Assembly (NCBI RefSeq): GCF_014200725.1
Contig: NZ_JACHCL010000001.1
Location: 1 to 64,000 of the forward strand
Source: Janthinobacterium silvisoli
GTDB lineage: Bacteria > Pseudomonadota > Gammaproteobacteria > Burkholderiales > Burkholderiaceae_D
Direction: 5' to 3'
Length of the DNA stretch: 64,000 bases
Shown here in pieces: positions 9,188 through 18,673 of the stretch. A program made the translations under genes and the position numbers. Position 1 is the stretch's first letter. Every line of letters begins with the position of its first letter. Below the pieces are notes generated by a model. That model saw nothing but the letters and a program-made list of their open reading frames with translations. It was not told where the DNA came from and searched no databases.

Positions 9188-9465
9188 TTAACATTCATTG
9201 CGCTGCGTCAATCGTGTTGGGGGTGATATCGTCGTCAGGCTATGATGGGTTTGCTGCCTTCGATGGCGGCGCCGGGATGCTGTCGGTCCCGGAAAGGATT
9301 ACACTGAAATTGCTTTTTAGAAATTGCCATTCTGGACCAGCCCGGTGAGCTTCACGCATCCCAGCCAGTGTTAAAGAGCAGGTAGGGGAAAGGCGCGGAG
9401 ATAAGCGTCACAACGCGCGTGCGCATCAGGCCGGTTCGTTGCCCTTCTCATTCAGAAAGAGTCCA

Positions 9466-10902
9466 ATGAAAAAGCTCACCACCGCCGCTGGCGCGCCTGT
9501 CGTCGACAATCAAAACATCCAGACCGCGGGGCCACGTGGTCCCGCCCTGCTGCAAGATGTCTGGTTCCTGGAAAAACTGGCCCATTTCGACCGCGAAGTC
9601 ATCCCTGAACGCCGCATGCACGCGAAGGGATCGGGGGCTTACGGCACGTTTACCGTCACGCACGACATCACGCGCTACACGCGCGCCAAGATTTTTTCAG
9701 CCGTGGGCAAGAGCACGCCGATGTTTGCGCGTTTTTCCACGGTGGCTGGTGAGCGGGGCGCGGCCGATGCGGAACGCGATATCCGAGGCTTCGCCCTGAA
9801 GTTTTATACGGAAGAAGGCAACTGGGACTTGGTCGGCAACAATACGCCCGTCTTCTTCATGCGCGACCCGCTGAAGTTCCCCGACCTGAACCACGCCATC
9901 AAGCGCGATCCGCGCACCGGTTTGCGTAGCCCCAACAGCAACTGGGACTTCTGGACTTCGCTGCCCGAAGCGCTGCATCAGGTGACCGTGGTCATGAGCG
10001 ACCGGGGCTTGCCGCGCAGTTTCCGCCACATGCATGGCTTTGGCAGCCATACTTTCAGCTTCCTGAATGCGCAAAATGAGCGTTTCTGGGTCAAGTTCAC
10101 CTTCAAGACCCAGCAGGGAATCCAAAACCTGACGGATGCGGAAGCCGAGGCGCTGGTGGGGCAAGACCGCGAAAGTTCACACCGCGACCTGTATGAAAGC
10201 ATCGAAAACAAGGATTTCCCGCGCTGGACCCTGTACGTGCAGATCATGCCCGAAAAAGAGGCAGGCACCTACCACCTCAACCCCTTCGACCTGTCGAAGG
10301 TGTGGCCGCACGGCGACTATCCGCTGATTGAAGTGGGCGTGCTGGAACTGAACCGCAACGCAGAAAATCACTTTGCCGAAGTGGAGCAAGCGGCCTTCAA
10401 CCCGGCCAATGTAGTGCCAGGCATCAGCTTTTCACCCGACAAGATGTTGCAGGGACGGCTGTTTTCCTATGGCGATGCGCAGCGCTACCGCCTGGGCGTC
10501 AATCATGCCCACATTCCCGTCAACGCCCCGAAGTGCCCATTTCACAGCTATCACCGCGATGGACAAATGCGCGTCGATGGCAACCTGGGCGGCACCCTGG
10601 CGTACGAACCGAACAGCAAGCAGGAATGGGCTGAACAGCCCGATTTCCGCGAACCGCCATTGAGTCTCGAAGGCGCGGCCGACCACTGGAACCACCGCGT
10701 CGATGAAGATTATTATTCGCAGCCGCGCGCCCTCTTCCGACTGATGACGCCAGCACAGCAGCAAGTGCTGTTCGAGAACACGGCGCGCGCCATTTCCGGC
10801 GCGTCACCCGAAGTCAAGGCCCGCCATATCGGCAACTGTACCCTGTGCGACCCGGCCTATGGCGCAGGCGTGGCGGAAGCGATTGGCAGACTGAGCAAGT
10901 AA
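9466..10902 (+). CDS. katA: Monofunctional haem catalase
   Basis: Converts hydrogen peroxide to water and oxygen in the cytoplasm. The 478-residue length fits the small-subunit clade. The distal His lies in [12 protein letters not shown] (His52), the catalytic Asn in GNNTPVFF, and the proximal haem Tyr in [14 protein letters not shown]. The signature [12 protein letters not shown] is complete. ATG 9466 is preceded by AGAAAGAG. Upstream, 278 bases separate it from the GNAT gene; they hold a GAAATTGC direct repeat but no operator I can name. A strong hairpin follows the stop. The symbol is used in the general sense for this clade. Confidence 0.95.
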   Translation: MKKLTTAAGAPVVDNQNIQTAGPRGPALLQDVWFLEKLAHFDREVIPERRMHAKGSGAYGTFTVTHDITRYTRAKIFSAVGKSTPMFARFSTVAGERGAADAERDIRGFALKFYTEEGNWDLVGNNTPVFFMRDPLKFPDLNHAIKRDPRTGLRSPNSNWDFWTSLPEALHQVTVVMSDRGLPRSFRHMHGFGSHTFSFLNAQNERFWVKFTFKTQQGIQNLTDAEAEALVGQDRESSHRDLYESIENKDFPRWTLYVQIMPEKEAGTYHLNPFDLSKVWPHGDYPLIEVGVLELNRNAENHFAEVEQAAFNPANVVPGISFSPDKMLQGRLFSYGDAQRYRLGVNHAHIPVNAPKCPFHSYHRDGQMRVDGNLGGTLAYEPNSKQEWAEQPDFREPPLSLEGAADHWNHRVDEDYYSQPRALFRLMTPAQQQVLFENTARAISGASPEVKARHIGNCTLCDPAYGAGVAEAIGRLSK

Positions 10903-10917
10903 GCATCAGCATTTGCG

Positions 10918-10946
10918 AGAACCGGCGTCGTTCAGACGCCGGTTCT
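10918..10946. terminator. Strong bidirectional hairpin after catalase
   Basis: Perfect 12-base arms AGAACCGGCGTC (10918-10929) and GACGCCGGTTCT (10935-10946) enclose a GTTCA loop. It sits 15 bases after the catalase stop and 18 bases before the stop of the convergent small gene, so it can end transcription from both sides. A clear T-run is lacking. Confidence 0.7.
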
Positions 10947-10964
10947 TGCAGACGATGGATATCT

Positions 10965-11282
10965 CTAGCCCTGCAGGATATCGATCTGGCCCGTAATGTT
11001 CGTTTCCACGGCATAGCCCTCCACCTGGTGCGGCACGCGCTGCCGGACGGAGGCATCGCGCACATATAGCACGATGGTTTCCTCACCACGCATGTTTTGC
11101 CCCAGGCTCACACCTTCCACACCCTCGATGGCCATCAGGGCGCGCTCATTGCGCCGCTTCGCCGCTTCCAGCCTGCCGTGCGCGACGGAGGGCGCCACCA
11201 TGCCGCCACTGTCGGGCAGGTAAGGCATGGCCGCGTCTTCGGCCAGCATATAAGGATCTTGCATGAATTTACTTTTTGACAT
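10965..11282 (-). CDS. Small protein resembling part of the neighbouring protease's N-terminal domain
   Basis: A 105-residue protein with no signal peptide. The start at 11282 is strongly supported by GAGGAGGAAAAC just before ATG, although the frame stays open further upstream. From about residue 50 the pattern V-x-GVSLG, then IVLYVRD, then NITGQIDI closely parallels NIQGVSIG, LTLYVAE and VVTGVIDA in residues 91-160 of the protease encoded just upstream (11386-12567). It therefore looks like a stand-alone copy of that pre-protease domain. It could be an inhibitor, a chaperone or a shared binding module; none can be chosen from sequence. It lies 103 bases after the protease gene on the same strand. 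Confidence 0.7.
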   Translation of the reverse strand: MSKSKFMQDPYMLAEDAAMPYLPDSGGMVAPSVAHGRLEAAKRRNERALMAIEGVEGVSLGQNMRGEETIVLYVRDASVRQRVPHQVEGYAVETNITGQIDILQG

Positions 11283-11385
11283 GTTTTCCTCCTCTGTCGT
11301 GCGCAACGCTGCCGACAACACTTCATCATGGTGCAAAACAGGCGCTTGCGCAAGCCGGGATGCTACCCTGCCCATCGACGCTTGC

Positions 11386-12567
11386 TCAGGTGTACAGGTT
11401 GATATCTAACGCTAACACCACCCGCCGCATCTGGTTGGCAAACGTGATATTGCCGCCGCCGGCAAACAGCAGGCCGACCGGGTTGCGCTGCTGGTTCCAG
11501 GTCCAGATCGACGAACCGGAATCGCCGCCCGCGCTGAAGGCGCCGTTCAAGCCCTGGATCGCGATCTGGTCCTGGAATAGCGCGATCCTGCCGCTGCCGT
11601 AATTGACATTGATGGTCGCCCCCAGACCCGTGATGCGCCCCTGCGTCAGTTGCGTGGTACGCCCGGATTTGCCGACCAGCATGCCCAGCGCCGGCGCCAC
11701 CAGCGCGCTGCTGATGCGGAAATAGGCCGGCACGCCGCCACTGAGAAACACCAGTTCGGGCCGCACGCGGTCTGGCCATGCCCAGCCGGTGGCGCAATCG
11801 ACAAAGTTGACGCCACCGCTGAAATTGATCGGCACGAAACGTTCCAGGGTCGCAATCTGGTCCTGAGGACATTTTCCGCCGTCGATAGAGCCTGGCTGCA
11901 CGATGCAATCGCCAAACGCGCCGCCATTCGAATTGGCCAGCACATGATTGTTACTGAGGATCATCAGGCGGCTGTTGCGCGGCGCGCTGCGGCCCACCGC
12001 CAGGCAGGCGATGCTGCCAGCCGTGATGCGGAAATGCCCTACCGATACGCCGCCCGGTGCCGGGCGCAGGCGAAAACGGTGCGGCTGGGCGTCGATCACA
12101 CCGGTGACGACGATGTTGATGGGCACATTATCGCTGGCAATGGCACGGATGCCCATCGCTGACACGATGGCCGCCTTGGCCCGGTCGACCGAAGTCGGCT
12201 CGGCCACATACAAGGTCAGTGCCGGCAGGCCAGGCTCGCCCGACGAGCTATGGCTGGCGCCTTCACCCAGGCCGATCGACACGCCCTGGATATTGCCCGC
12301 GTCGTTGAACGCATCGGCGGCGCGTACGCCAGCCGCCTGCACGATGGCCGCGCGCATGCCGTCTTCGATGCTGCGCTTCATCTCCAGCAACTCCATGCCG
12401 ACGCCGGCCAGGGCATCCTGGACTTCCGTCACGGACGCGCTCTCCACGCCGAATTCGCTCTCGCCGGGTAGCGAAAATTGTCCCACGGCTTCTTCATCAT
12501 CGGCGCTTTGCGCCTTGCCGGTGCCGCCTCCGGGTGGCGTGCTGAATCCTTGCTCATTGCCCATCAT
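11386..12567 (-). CDS. Trypsin-fold serine protease with N-terminal GVSxG domain
   Basis: A 393-residue protein. Residues about 45-160 form a domain shared with the small downstream protein. The rest is a chymotrypsin-like protease with catalytic candidates His208 (ILSNNHVLA), Asp257 (VNFVDCATG) and Ser350 (SAGGDSGSS). No N-terminal signal peptide is visible: the first 45 residues are Gly/Ser/acidic and flexible. It is therefore either cytoplasmic or exported by an unusual route. A GAGGAG ribosome site precedes the twin ATG at 12567/12564. Target proteins are unknown. The pairing with a free copy of its own prodomain-like region is the most notable feature. Confidence 0.78.
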   Translation of the reverse strand: MMGNEQGFSTPPGGGTGKAQSADDEEAVGQFSLPGESEFGVESASVTEVQDALAGVGMELLEMKRSIEDGMRAAIVQAAGVRAADAFNDAGNIQGVSIGLGEGASHSSSGEPGLPALTLYVAEPTSVDRAKAAIVSAMGIRAIASDNVPINIVVTGVIDAQPHRFRLRPAPGGVSVGHFRITAGSIACLAVGRSAPRNSRLMILSNNHVLANSNGGAFGDCIVQPGSIDGGKCPQDQIATLERFVPINFSGGVNFVDCATGWAWPDRVRPELVFLSGGVPAYFRISSALVAPALGMLVGKSGRTTQLTQGRITGLGATINVNYGSGRIALFQDQIAIQGLNGAFSAGGDSGSSIWTWNQQRNPVGLLFAGGGNITFANQMRRVVLALDINLYT

Positions 12568-12810
12568 TTTGTTCTCCTCGCGGGTGGTCTCCCATCAGCA
12601 GTGTGGGCCGCTAAGGAGCGCCGATATTGATCTGGATTCAAGGCTACGACGACCTGAGTACATCAGAAATAGTTTCAAAACAACCATACAAATAGTTCCA
12701 CCTTTTTGCTTGAGCGAGATCAGGCGTGCGGCAGGGGTTGGCCTCCTTAGCTCCCTATACTGAGAGGTAAGGCTGGAATCGAGGGCCTGGCCACTGCACG
12801 GATGGGAGCA

Positions 12811-14847
12811 ATGACGACATTTCGAACGACAGCAAAGACAACAAATGCGACAGCAAATGGCGACGCGACCGTCGATCACGTGGCTGATGGCTACGCCGAT
12901 GGCGCGGCTATCGATGAAACATCGCAGCGTGCCCATCTCATGCGCCGCATGGAAGCGTTCACGGCGGAACACCGGGTAGATCGCTGGGATGGCACCTTCA
13001 GCGATTTTGTCACGCACATCCTGCCCGGCAGCGCCGCCCAGCTGGCCCGCAATGCACACCAATACCTGTGGGACATGATGCGCTGGAGCGGCCATGCCGA
13101 TAGTGGTGGCCATTTCCGCTGCCGTTTGTTCGACGATGAACTGTTCGGCATCGATGAAGCGATCGACCGCGTGGCCGCCTATTTCAAGGCGGCGGCCGCC
13201 GGTTCCGAGGTGGGCCGGCGCATGCTGTTGCTGCTGGGTCCGCCTTCGGGCGGCAAATCAACCCTGGTGATCCTGCTCAAGCGGGGCCTGGAAGAATACA
13301 GCCGCACGCAGGAAGGCGCCGTATATGGCATCGCGGGCTGTCCCGTGCACGAATCACCGCTGCACCTGGTGCCGCAAACCATGCGTGCAGCCTTCCGCGA
13401 CGGCTATGGCGCCGATATCCAGGGCGAATTATGCCCCCATTGCCGCGCCCGCCTCGAAGAGCAGCACCATGGCGACTTTTTGCGCATGCCCGTCGAGCGC
13501 ATCATGATCTCGGAGGCGGGCCGCTGTGGCGTGGGTACCTATGCGCCGCACGACCCCAGCACGGCCGACCTGGCGGACCTGGTCGGCTCCATCGACCTGT
13601 CGAAAGTGGCGCAATACGGCGACGAAGGCGATCCGCGTGCCTGGTCGTGGTCGGGCGCCGTGTATGCGGCCAGCCGCGGCATGCTGGAAATGATAGAAAT
13701 CCTCAAGGTCAAGCGCGAGTTCCTGTATCTGCTGCTGACCCTGACGCAGGAAAAGAATGTCAAGGTGTCGCGCTTCCCCCTGATCTACCTGGACGAATGC
13801 ATCCTTGCACATACGAATCTGGCGGAATTTCGCAAGTTTTTGCAAGAAAGCGAGAATGAAGCCTTGCTCGACCGTATGGTGATCGTGCAAGTGCCCTACA
13901 CGCTCAATTACCGCGAGGAAGCGCGTATCTACCGCAAGCTGATCCTGTCTGCCGCGCCCGCCTTCCGCAATGTGCACCTGGACCCGCACGTGCTGCACGC
14001 GGCAGCGGTGTTCGCCATTTTAAGCCGCATGCAGGAAGGCGAGGACAAGGAAAGCGAACTCGTCAAAAAACTGCGCATCTACGCCGATGAAGAAGTGGAA
14101 GACTTGAACCAGGCCGAAGTGCGGCGCCTGCGCGACAGGGACAAGGCGCCCGAAGAAGGCCTGGCCGGCGTCTCGCCCCGTTTCGTCATCAATGCGCTGT
14201 CGCACGCCATCATTTCCGCGCAACGCAACAGCCTCTCCACCATGGACGTGCTGCTGGCCCTGAAAGACAGTATCGAGAACGATGCGCGCATCGAGCCACG
14301 GCGCAAGCGCAAATGGATCGATTACCTGGTACTGACACGCAAGGATTTTTATAACCGCTGGGTCAAGGCCGATGTGCACAAGGCCTTGTTCGTGTCCTTC
14401 GAGCAGGAAGCGCAGGACTTGCTGAACAAGTATCTAGATGAAGTGGAAGCGATGCTGGACAACCGCCAGCTCCGTGACCCGATCACCAATGAAGAGCGGC
14501 GGCCCGATGAACGTTTCCTGCGCGCCGTGGAAGAGAAAATCCATATCACCGATTCCGGCAAGCAATCGTTCCGCCAGGAAGTGGTACGCAAGGCCATGGG
14601 CGCCTTCAAGCGCGGTGAACCATTTGGACTGGGCAGCCATGTGCAACTGCATGACGCGGTACAGCAATACCTGTTCGAACAGCGGCGCGACGTGCTGCGC
14701 CTGGTCAGTTCGGCCAAGCGCCCGGACGATGACGTACGGACCAAGATTTCCGCTGTCGAACAGCGCCTGGTCGATGAATATGGCTATGACGCCCACAGCG
14801 CGCGTGAAGCGCTCAACTATGTCACCACCTTGCTGGCACAGGAATAA
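12811..14847 (+). CDS. prkA: PrkA/YeaG family serine protein kinase
   Basis: A 678-residue cytoplasmic AAA-like kinase of the PrkA family, made in stationary phase and nutrient stress in other proteobacteria. The Walker A loop is GPPSGGKSTL, in an LLLLGPPSGGKS context. The C-terminal kinase-like region follows, with FVINALSHA and the Asn/Arg-rich EEGL segments. It is a little longer than enteric YeaG (about 640) because of a Thr/Ala/Asp-rich N-terminal extension of some 35 residues. ATG 12811 is preferred over 12802 because GGGAG lies just before it. First gene of the prkA-yeaH-spoVR operon; its stop overlaps the next start by one base. Confidence 0.92.
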   Translation: MTTFRTTAKTTNATANGDATVDHVADGYADGAAIDETSQRAHLMRRMEAFTAEHRVDRWDGTFSDFVTHILPGSAAQLARNAHQYLWDMMRWSGHADSGGHFRCRLFDDELFGIDEAIDRVAAYFKAAAAGSEVGRRMLLLLGPPSGGKSTLVILLKRGLEEYSRTQEGAVYGIAGCPVHESPLHLVPQTMRAAFRDGYGADIQGELCPHCRARLEEQHHGDFLRMPVERIMISEAGRCGVGTYAPHDPSTADLADLVGSIDLSKVAQYGDEGDPRAWSWSGAVYAASRGMLEMIEILKVKREFLYLLLTLTQEKNVKVSRFPLIYLDECILAHTNLAEFRKFLQESENEALLDRMVIVQVPYTLNYREEARIYRKLILSAAPAFRNVHLDPHVLHAAAVFAILSRMQEGEDKESELVKKLRIYADEEVEDLNQAEVRRLRDRDKAPEEGLAGVSPRFVINALSHAIISAQRNSLSTMDVLLALKDSIENDARIEPRRKRKWIDYLVLTRKDFYNRWVKADVHKALFVSFEQEAQDLLNKYLDEVEAMLDNRQLRDPITNEERRPDERFLRAVEEKIHITDSGKQSFRQEVVRKAMGAFKRGEPFGLGSHVQLHDAVQQYLFEQRRDVLRLVSSAKRPDDDVRTKISAVEQRLVDEYGYDAHSAREALNYVTTLLAQE

Positions 14848-16133
14848 TGATGCAGCAGGCAGATAGCGCAGATGCCGATGATGAGGGCGCTGGCGACGCT
14901 GGCATGCCCATGTCGCAGCCATGGTATGCCCTGTTTTCGCGCGGTGCACGCGACTGGCTGCGCCATAACCAGAAGGTGCGTGATGCCGTGCAGGCGTACT
15001 TGCCGGAACTGATCGCCGGCCCCGACCTGATCAGCAGGCCCCAGCAGCGTAGCGTGCAAGTGCCCGTGCACTTGCTGGAACACGCGCACTTCCGCCTGGC
15101 GCAGCCACGCAGCAAGCTCGGCGCAGGCCAGGGAGCAGGCCAGCCCGGCGATATCCTGCGCGCCGCGCGGCCTCTGGGCATGGAGGGGGAGCCAGCAGAA
15201 GGCGACAGCGGCAATGGCGAAGGCGAACTGCGTTTGCTGCTGGAGTTTGCCGTCGACGACATCATGGACTGGCTGTGGGAGGAACTGAAGCTGCCCCACC
15301 TGAAGCCGCGCCACCTGAGTACCATCGCCGACGTGGCGTACGTACGCGCTGGCTGGGACAAGCACGGCGCCCGTTCGCGACTGGACCGGCGGCGCACCAT
15401 GAAAGAAGCCATCAAGCGGCGCGCAATACAGGGGCAGATACCGGAATATACGCAAGAGTCTACGCAAAAACGTACGCAGGAGCATACGCAGAAACGTGGC
15501 CAACAGCAGCCAGCCGCCTTCACGAATGATGACTTGCGTTTTCGGCAATTGCTGCTCAAGCCACGGCCCAGCGCGAATGCCGTGGTCTTCTTCGTGCTGG
15601 ACGTGTCGGCCAGCATGGCGCAAGCCGAGCGCCGGCTGGCCAAATCATTCTTTTTCTTTGCGCTGCAAGGATTGCGCCGCAGTTATGCCCGGGTGGAAAC
15701 GCGTTTCATCGCCCATACCACGCGGGCCTGGGAATTCTCGGAGGAAGAGTTTTTTCAAGTCAATGGCATGGGCGGCACCATCGCTTCCGGCGCCTTTCGT
15801 CTCGCTCATGAATTGCTGAACGAACACTACGCGCCTGGCCAGTACAACGCCTACCTGTTCTATGCCTCCGATGGCGAAAACTTCAGCGAAGACCGCAGCG
15901 CGGCCAGCCTGGCACTCAGCGAACTGCTGCCCTTGCTCAATTACATGGGCTATGTGGAAACTGTTCCCGGCACACCGCACACCATGGAAACCGAGATGCA
16001 TCGCCTGTGTGCCGAGCAGCAACGGCATGGCTTGCCCCTGCAGAGCAGCATCCTGGCCAAGACAGACGATGTCTGGAGCGCCATCCGCACCTTCTTTCAA
16101 CACGAAGGCGAACACGCACAGGAGGCGCCATGA
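14847..16133 (+). CDS. yeaH: YeaH/YhbH family protein (DUF444)
   Basis: A 428-residue partner of PrkA with a von Willebrand A-like C-terminal half: FFVLDVSASMAQ resembles the metal-ion-dependent adhesion motif DxSxS, and the segments FIAHTTRAWEF and GGTIASGAFRLA follow as in the family. Its start codon overlaps the prkA stop (TAATG), showing translational coupling, and its stop overlaps the spoVR start (ATGA). A 48-base run of four 12-base units in its middle encodes a T-Q-E/K repeat (listed separately). Exact biochemical role is not established in the family. Confidence 0.92.
   Translation: MMQQADSADADDEGAGDAGMPMSQPWYALFSRGARDWLRHNQKVRDAVQAYLPELIAGPDLISRPQQRSVQVPVHLLEHAHFRLAQPRSKLGAGQGAGQPGDILRAARPLGMEGEPAEGDSGNGEGELRLLLEFAVDDIMDWLWEELKLPHLKPRHLSTIADVAYVRAGWDKHGARSRLDRRRTMKEAIKRRAIQGQIPEYTQESTQKRTQEHTQKRGQQQPAAFTNDDLRFRQLLLKPRPSANAVVFFVLDVSASMAQAERRLAKSFFFFALQGLRRSYARVETRFIAHTTRAWEFSEEEFFQVNGMGGTIASGAFRLAHELLNEHYAPGQYNAYLFYASDGENFSEDRSAASLALSELLPLLNYMGYVETVPGTPHTMETEMHRLCAEQQRHGLPLQSSILAKTDDVWSAIRTFFQHEGEHAQEAP
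15447..15494 (+). repeat. Four in-frame 12-base repeats encoding YTQE-STQK-RTQE-HTQK
   Basis: Four units of the form NNN-ACG-CAR-RAR follow one another within yeaH, giving a charged Thr-Gln-Glu/Lys linker of 16 residues between the N-terminal region and the vWA-like domain. The regular unit suggests expansion by slippage; the linker is probably flexible or coiled. Confidence 0.7.
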
Positions 16134-17533
16134 AAGATGAAGCGGCGACGCTGGCCAGTTATGCGGCGCGTATCGAAGCGCTTGCGCTGGCGCTGGGGCT
16201 CGATTTCCATCGAGTCGATTTTGAGCTGGTACCGAACCATTTCATGGCCGAAATCGCGATTTATGGCTTGCCGGTACGCATGCGCCACTGGTCGTTTGGC
16301 GTGCGCTACATCCACCAGCTGGTACAGCAAAAGATGGGCAACTCGCATATTTTCGAAGTCATGTTTCCCGGTGATCCATGCCACGCCTATATGGCGCAGA
16401 GCAATTCCGTAGCGGAAAACACCCTGGTCACGGCGCATGTGCTGGGGCACGCGGACTTTGCCCGCCGTAATCAACTGTTTACCCGCTTCAGCACCATGGC
16501 CGGCACGCACATCGTGGAAGAAAGCGCGGCGCGGGCGCACCGTATCGAACTGGCTTTGCAGCGCCATGGAGCAGACAGGGTGGAAGCCATACTGGATGCG
16601 GCGTTGGCGCTGGAGCAGCATGTCGACGTCAACCTGCCGCTGCACCGCGCGCGCTACGCCGGGCAGGCCAGCGCCGGCCCCCCTCCTCCATCGGCTCCGC
16701 CTGATACACCGCTGGCCCCCTTTTCACAGCGCTACCAGCATTTGCCCGGTGAGCAGGCCGCGGTGACGCCGCCAACGGCGCGCCTCTTGCTGCCGCCGCA
16801 GCCGGAAAATGACTTGCTGTGGTTTATTGCGCAATATGGGCCGGAACTGGAAGACTGGGAGCGCGATATTTTCCTGGCCGTACGTGTCGAGTCATTTTAT
16901 TTCTACCCTGTCTATGCCTGCCAGATCATGAACGAAGGCTGGGCCTCCTACTGGCATGCGCGCTTGCTGCGCGAAGCACACTTCCTGCCACCGTCGCTAT
17001 ATCTGTCGGCCATCAAGTCGCATTCGGACGTGGTGCGGCCGTATGCCGGGGAGCGGCAACTGGCACTGTCACTCAATCCCTATCACCTGGGTTTTTGCAT
17101 GTGGGAAGACATCATCGAACGCCAGGGACTGGAAAAAGCGCGCCAGATTTGCCGCGACGATGACGATTTCAGCTTTATCCGCAACTATCTGGATGCAGAA
17201 CTGGCCGACAAGCTGGGCCTGTTTGTGCACGAAAGCCACCGCGACGGCGAGACACGGCTGGCCAGCCGCGACATTCACGCGATACGCGAAGCGATCCTGG
17301 CGCCCAAATATAACTATGGCGCACCGTGCATCGCCGTCAGCTTGCTGAACGATGATGGCAGCCTGGTGCTACGGCACGACCACCAGCGCGATGGCCGTGG
17401 CCTGGACCTGGAACAGGCTGAGCGCGTGCTGGCGTATGTGGCCAGGGTGTGGCGCCGGCCCGTGACCCTGCACACGGCCGACTTTCGCGGTACGGCACGC
17501 GTGCTCGGCAGTGCACGGGCAACGCCGGCCTAG
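16130..17533 (+). CDS. spoVR: SpoVR family protein
   Basis: A 467-residue protein of the SpoVR/YcgB family, third member of the conserved prkA-yeaH-spoVR set. Typical family segments include ELVPNHFMAEIA, VLGHADFARRNQLF, a central MNEGWASYWHARLL, and ALSLNPYHLGF. ATG 16130 overlaps the yeaH stop and is preceded by AGGAGG; the frame is open further upstream inside yeaH but that part is not SpoVR-like. Function outside spore formers is unclear, although it acts with the kinase in stress or stationary-phase physiology. Only 33 bases separate its stop from that of the convergent epimerase gene. Confidence 0.93.
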   Translation: MKDEAATLASYAARIEALALALGLDFHRVDFELVPNHFMAEIAIYGLPVRMRHWSFGVRYIHQLVQQKMGNSHIFEVMFPGDPCHAYMAQSNSVAENTLVTAHVLGHADFARRNQLFTRFSTMAGTHIVEESAARAHRIELALQRHGADRVEAILDAALALEQHVDVNLPLHRARYAGQASAGPPPPSAPPDTPLAPFSQRYQHLPGEQAAVTPPTARLLLPPQPENDLLWFIAQYGPELEDWERDIFLAVRVESFYFYPVYACQIMNEGWASYWHARLLREAHFLPPSLYLSAIKSHSDVVRPYAGERQLALSLNPYHLGFCMWEDIIERQGLEKARQICRDDDDFSFIRNYLDAELADKLGLFVHESHRDGETRLASRDIHAIREAILAPKYNYGAPCIAVSLLNDDGSLVLRHDHQRDGRGLDLEQAERVLAYVARVWRRPVTLHTADFRGTARVLGSARATPA

Positions 17534-17566
17534 CGTTGCAAAGGACGGGAGAACGGACAGACAAAA

Positions 17567-18673
17567 TCAAGCCTGGCCCGCCAGCACGCGCGCCTGGCCG
17601 CCATCGGCTTGCCCCAAGCGTTCGGCCGCGGCATACCAGGCGATGGTTTTGCGTAAGCCCTGACGCAAATCGTGCGTGGGCGAGTAGCCCAGCAAACGGG
17701 CTGCCTTGCCGATATCGGCTTGCGAATGGCGCACATCGCCATCGCGAAAGCCGCTGTACTGCGGTGCTTGCGGCAACAGTTGCGGGCAGCTCAGGCGCAG
17801 CATGGCTTGCATGGATGCATGCAGCTCCGTCAGGCTGGTACGGGCGTTGACGGCAACGTTATATACCTGGTTGATGGCGGCCGGGTCAGTGCTGGTGGCG
17901 GCCAGGATATTGGCTTGCACGGCATTGTCGACAAAGCAGAAATCGCGGCTGGTGGCGCCATCGCCATAGATATGTACGCTCTGTTCGGCCAGCATGGCGC
18001 TAATCCAGCGGGGAATCACGGCAGCGTACGCGCCCAGCGGGTCTTGCCGGGGGCCGAAGACATTGAAATAGCGCAGGCCCACCGTGTCGACGCCGTAGCA
18101 GCGTGCATACACTTGCGCGTACAGCTCGTCGATGTACTTGCTCAAGGCATACGGCGACAGGGGCGCACCGATCTGCGATTCCACTTTCGGCAAGGCCGGG
18201 TGGTCGCCATACGTGGCGCTCGACGCCGCATATACAAAACGCTGTACCTTCGCCGCGTGGGCAGCTGTCAGCATATTTAAAAAACCGCTGACATTGACGG
18301 CGTGGCACAGCAGCGGGTCTTCCAGCGAGCGCGAAACAGAGCCCAGCGCGGCCTGGTGCAGCACGAAGTCGATCCCGCCACAAGCGGCAGTGCACGTGTC
18401 GCCATCGCGGATATCACCTTCGATGAAATCAAAGCGTTTCCACGCGTTCTCGCCTACGCTGGCCTGCACCTGTTCCAGATTGTGCCGATGGCCAGTCATG
18501 AAATTATCGAGTCCCCGTACATGCTGGCCCAGAGACAACAGGGTTTCCAGCAGATGCGAACCGATGAAACCGGCCACGCCCGTCACCAGCCAGCGCCGTG
18601 GCGTATCGGCCAGTTCCGCGCACGCGCGGCCATAAGCCTGCGCGCCAGTGTTAACCGTCATCGCGGCCGCCAT
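17567..18673 (-). CDS. UDP-N-acetylglucos(aminuronic) acid 4-epimerase, TviC/WbpP type
   Basis: An extended short-chain dehydrogenase/reductase that inverts C4 of UDP-GlcNAc or UDP-GlcNAcA, supplying GalNAc(A)-type sugars for polysaccharide. The Rossmann signature [14 protein letters not shown] is near residue 30, the catalytic Tyr-x-x-x-Lys is SPYALSKY, and [24 protein letters not shown] is characteristic of the WbpP/TviC branch. The start at 18673 overlaps the upstream gene's stop as TGATG; ATG 18685 and 18661 are alternatives. Cotranscribed with the TviB-like dehydrogenase, the two together resemble the Vi-antigen precursor pathway. Confidence 0.88.
   Translation of the reverse strand: MAAAMTVNTGAQAYGRACAELADTPRRWLVTGVAGFIGSHLLETLLSLGQHVRGLDNFMTGHRHNLEQVQASVGENAWKRFDFIEGDIRDGDTCTAACGGIDFVLHQAALGSVSRSLEDPLLCHAVNVSGFLNMLTAAHAAKVQRFVYAASSATYGDHPALPKVESQIGAPLSPYALSKYIDELYAQVYARCYGVDTVGLRYFNVFGPRQDPLGAYAAVIPRWISAMLAEQSVHIYGDGATSRDFCFVDNAVQANILAATSTDPAAINQVYNVAVNARTSLTELHASMQAMLRLSCPQLLPQAPQYSGFRDGDVRHSQADIGKAARLLGYSPTHDLRQGLRKTIAWYAAAERLGQADGGQARVLAGQA

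Noticed and set aside
9194-9465. Possible FNR-like site TTGCG-CTGC-GTCAA before the catalase gene
   Set aside because: Three mismatches to the consensus; no better than chance.
12633-12650. TTGAT-CTGG-ATTCAA near the protease/prkA intergenic region
   Set aside because: An extra base breaks the N4 spacing required for an FNR-type site.
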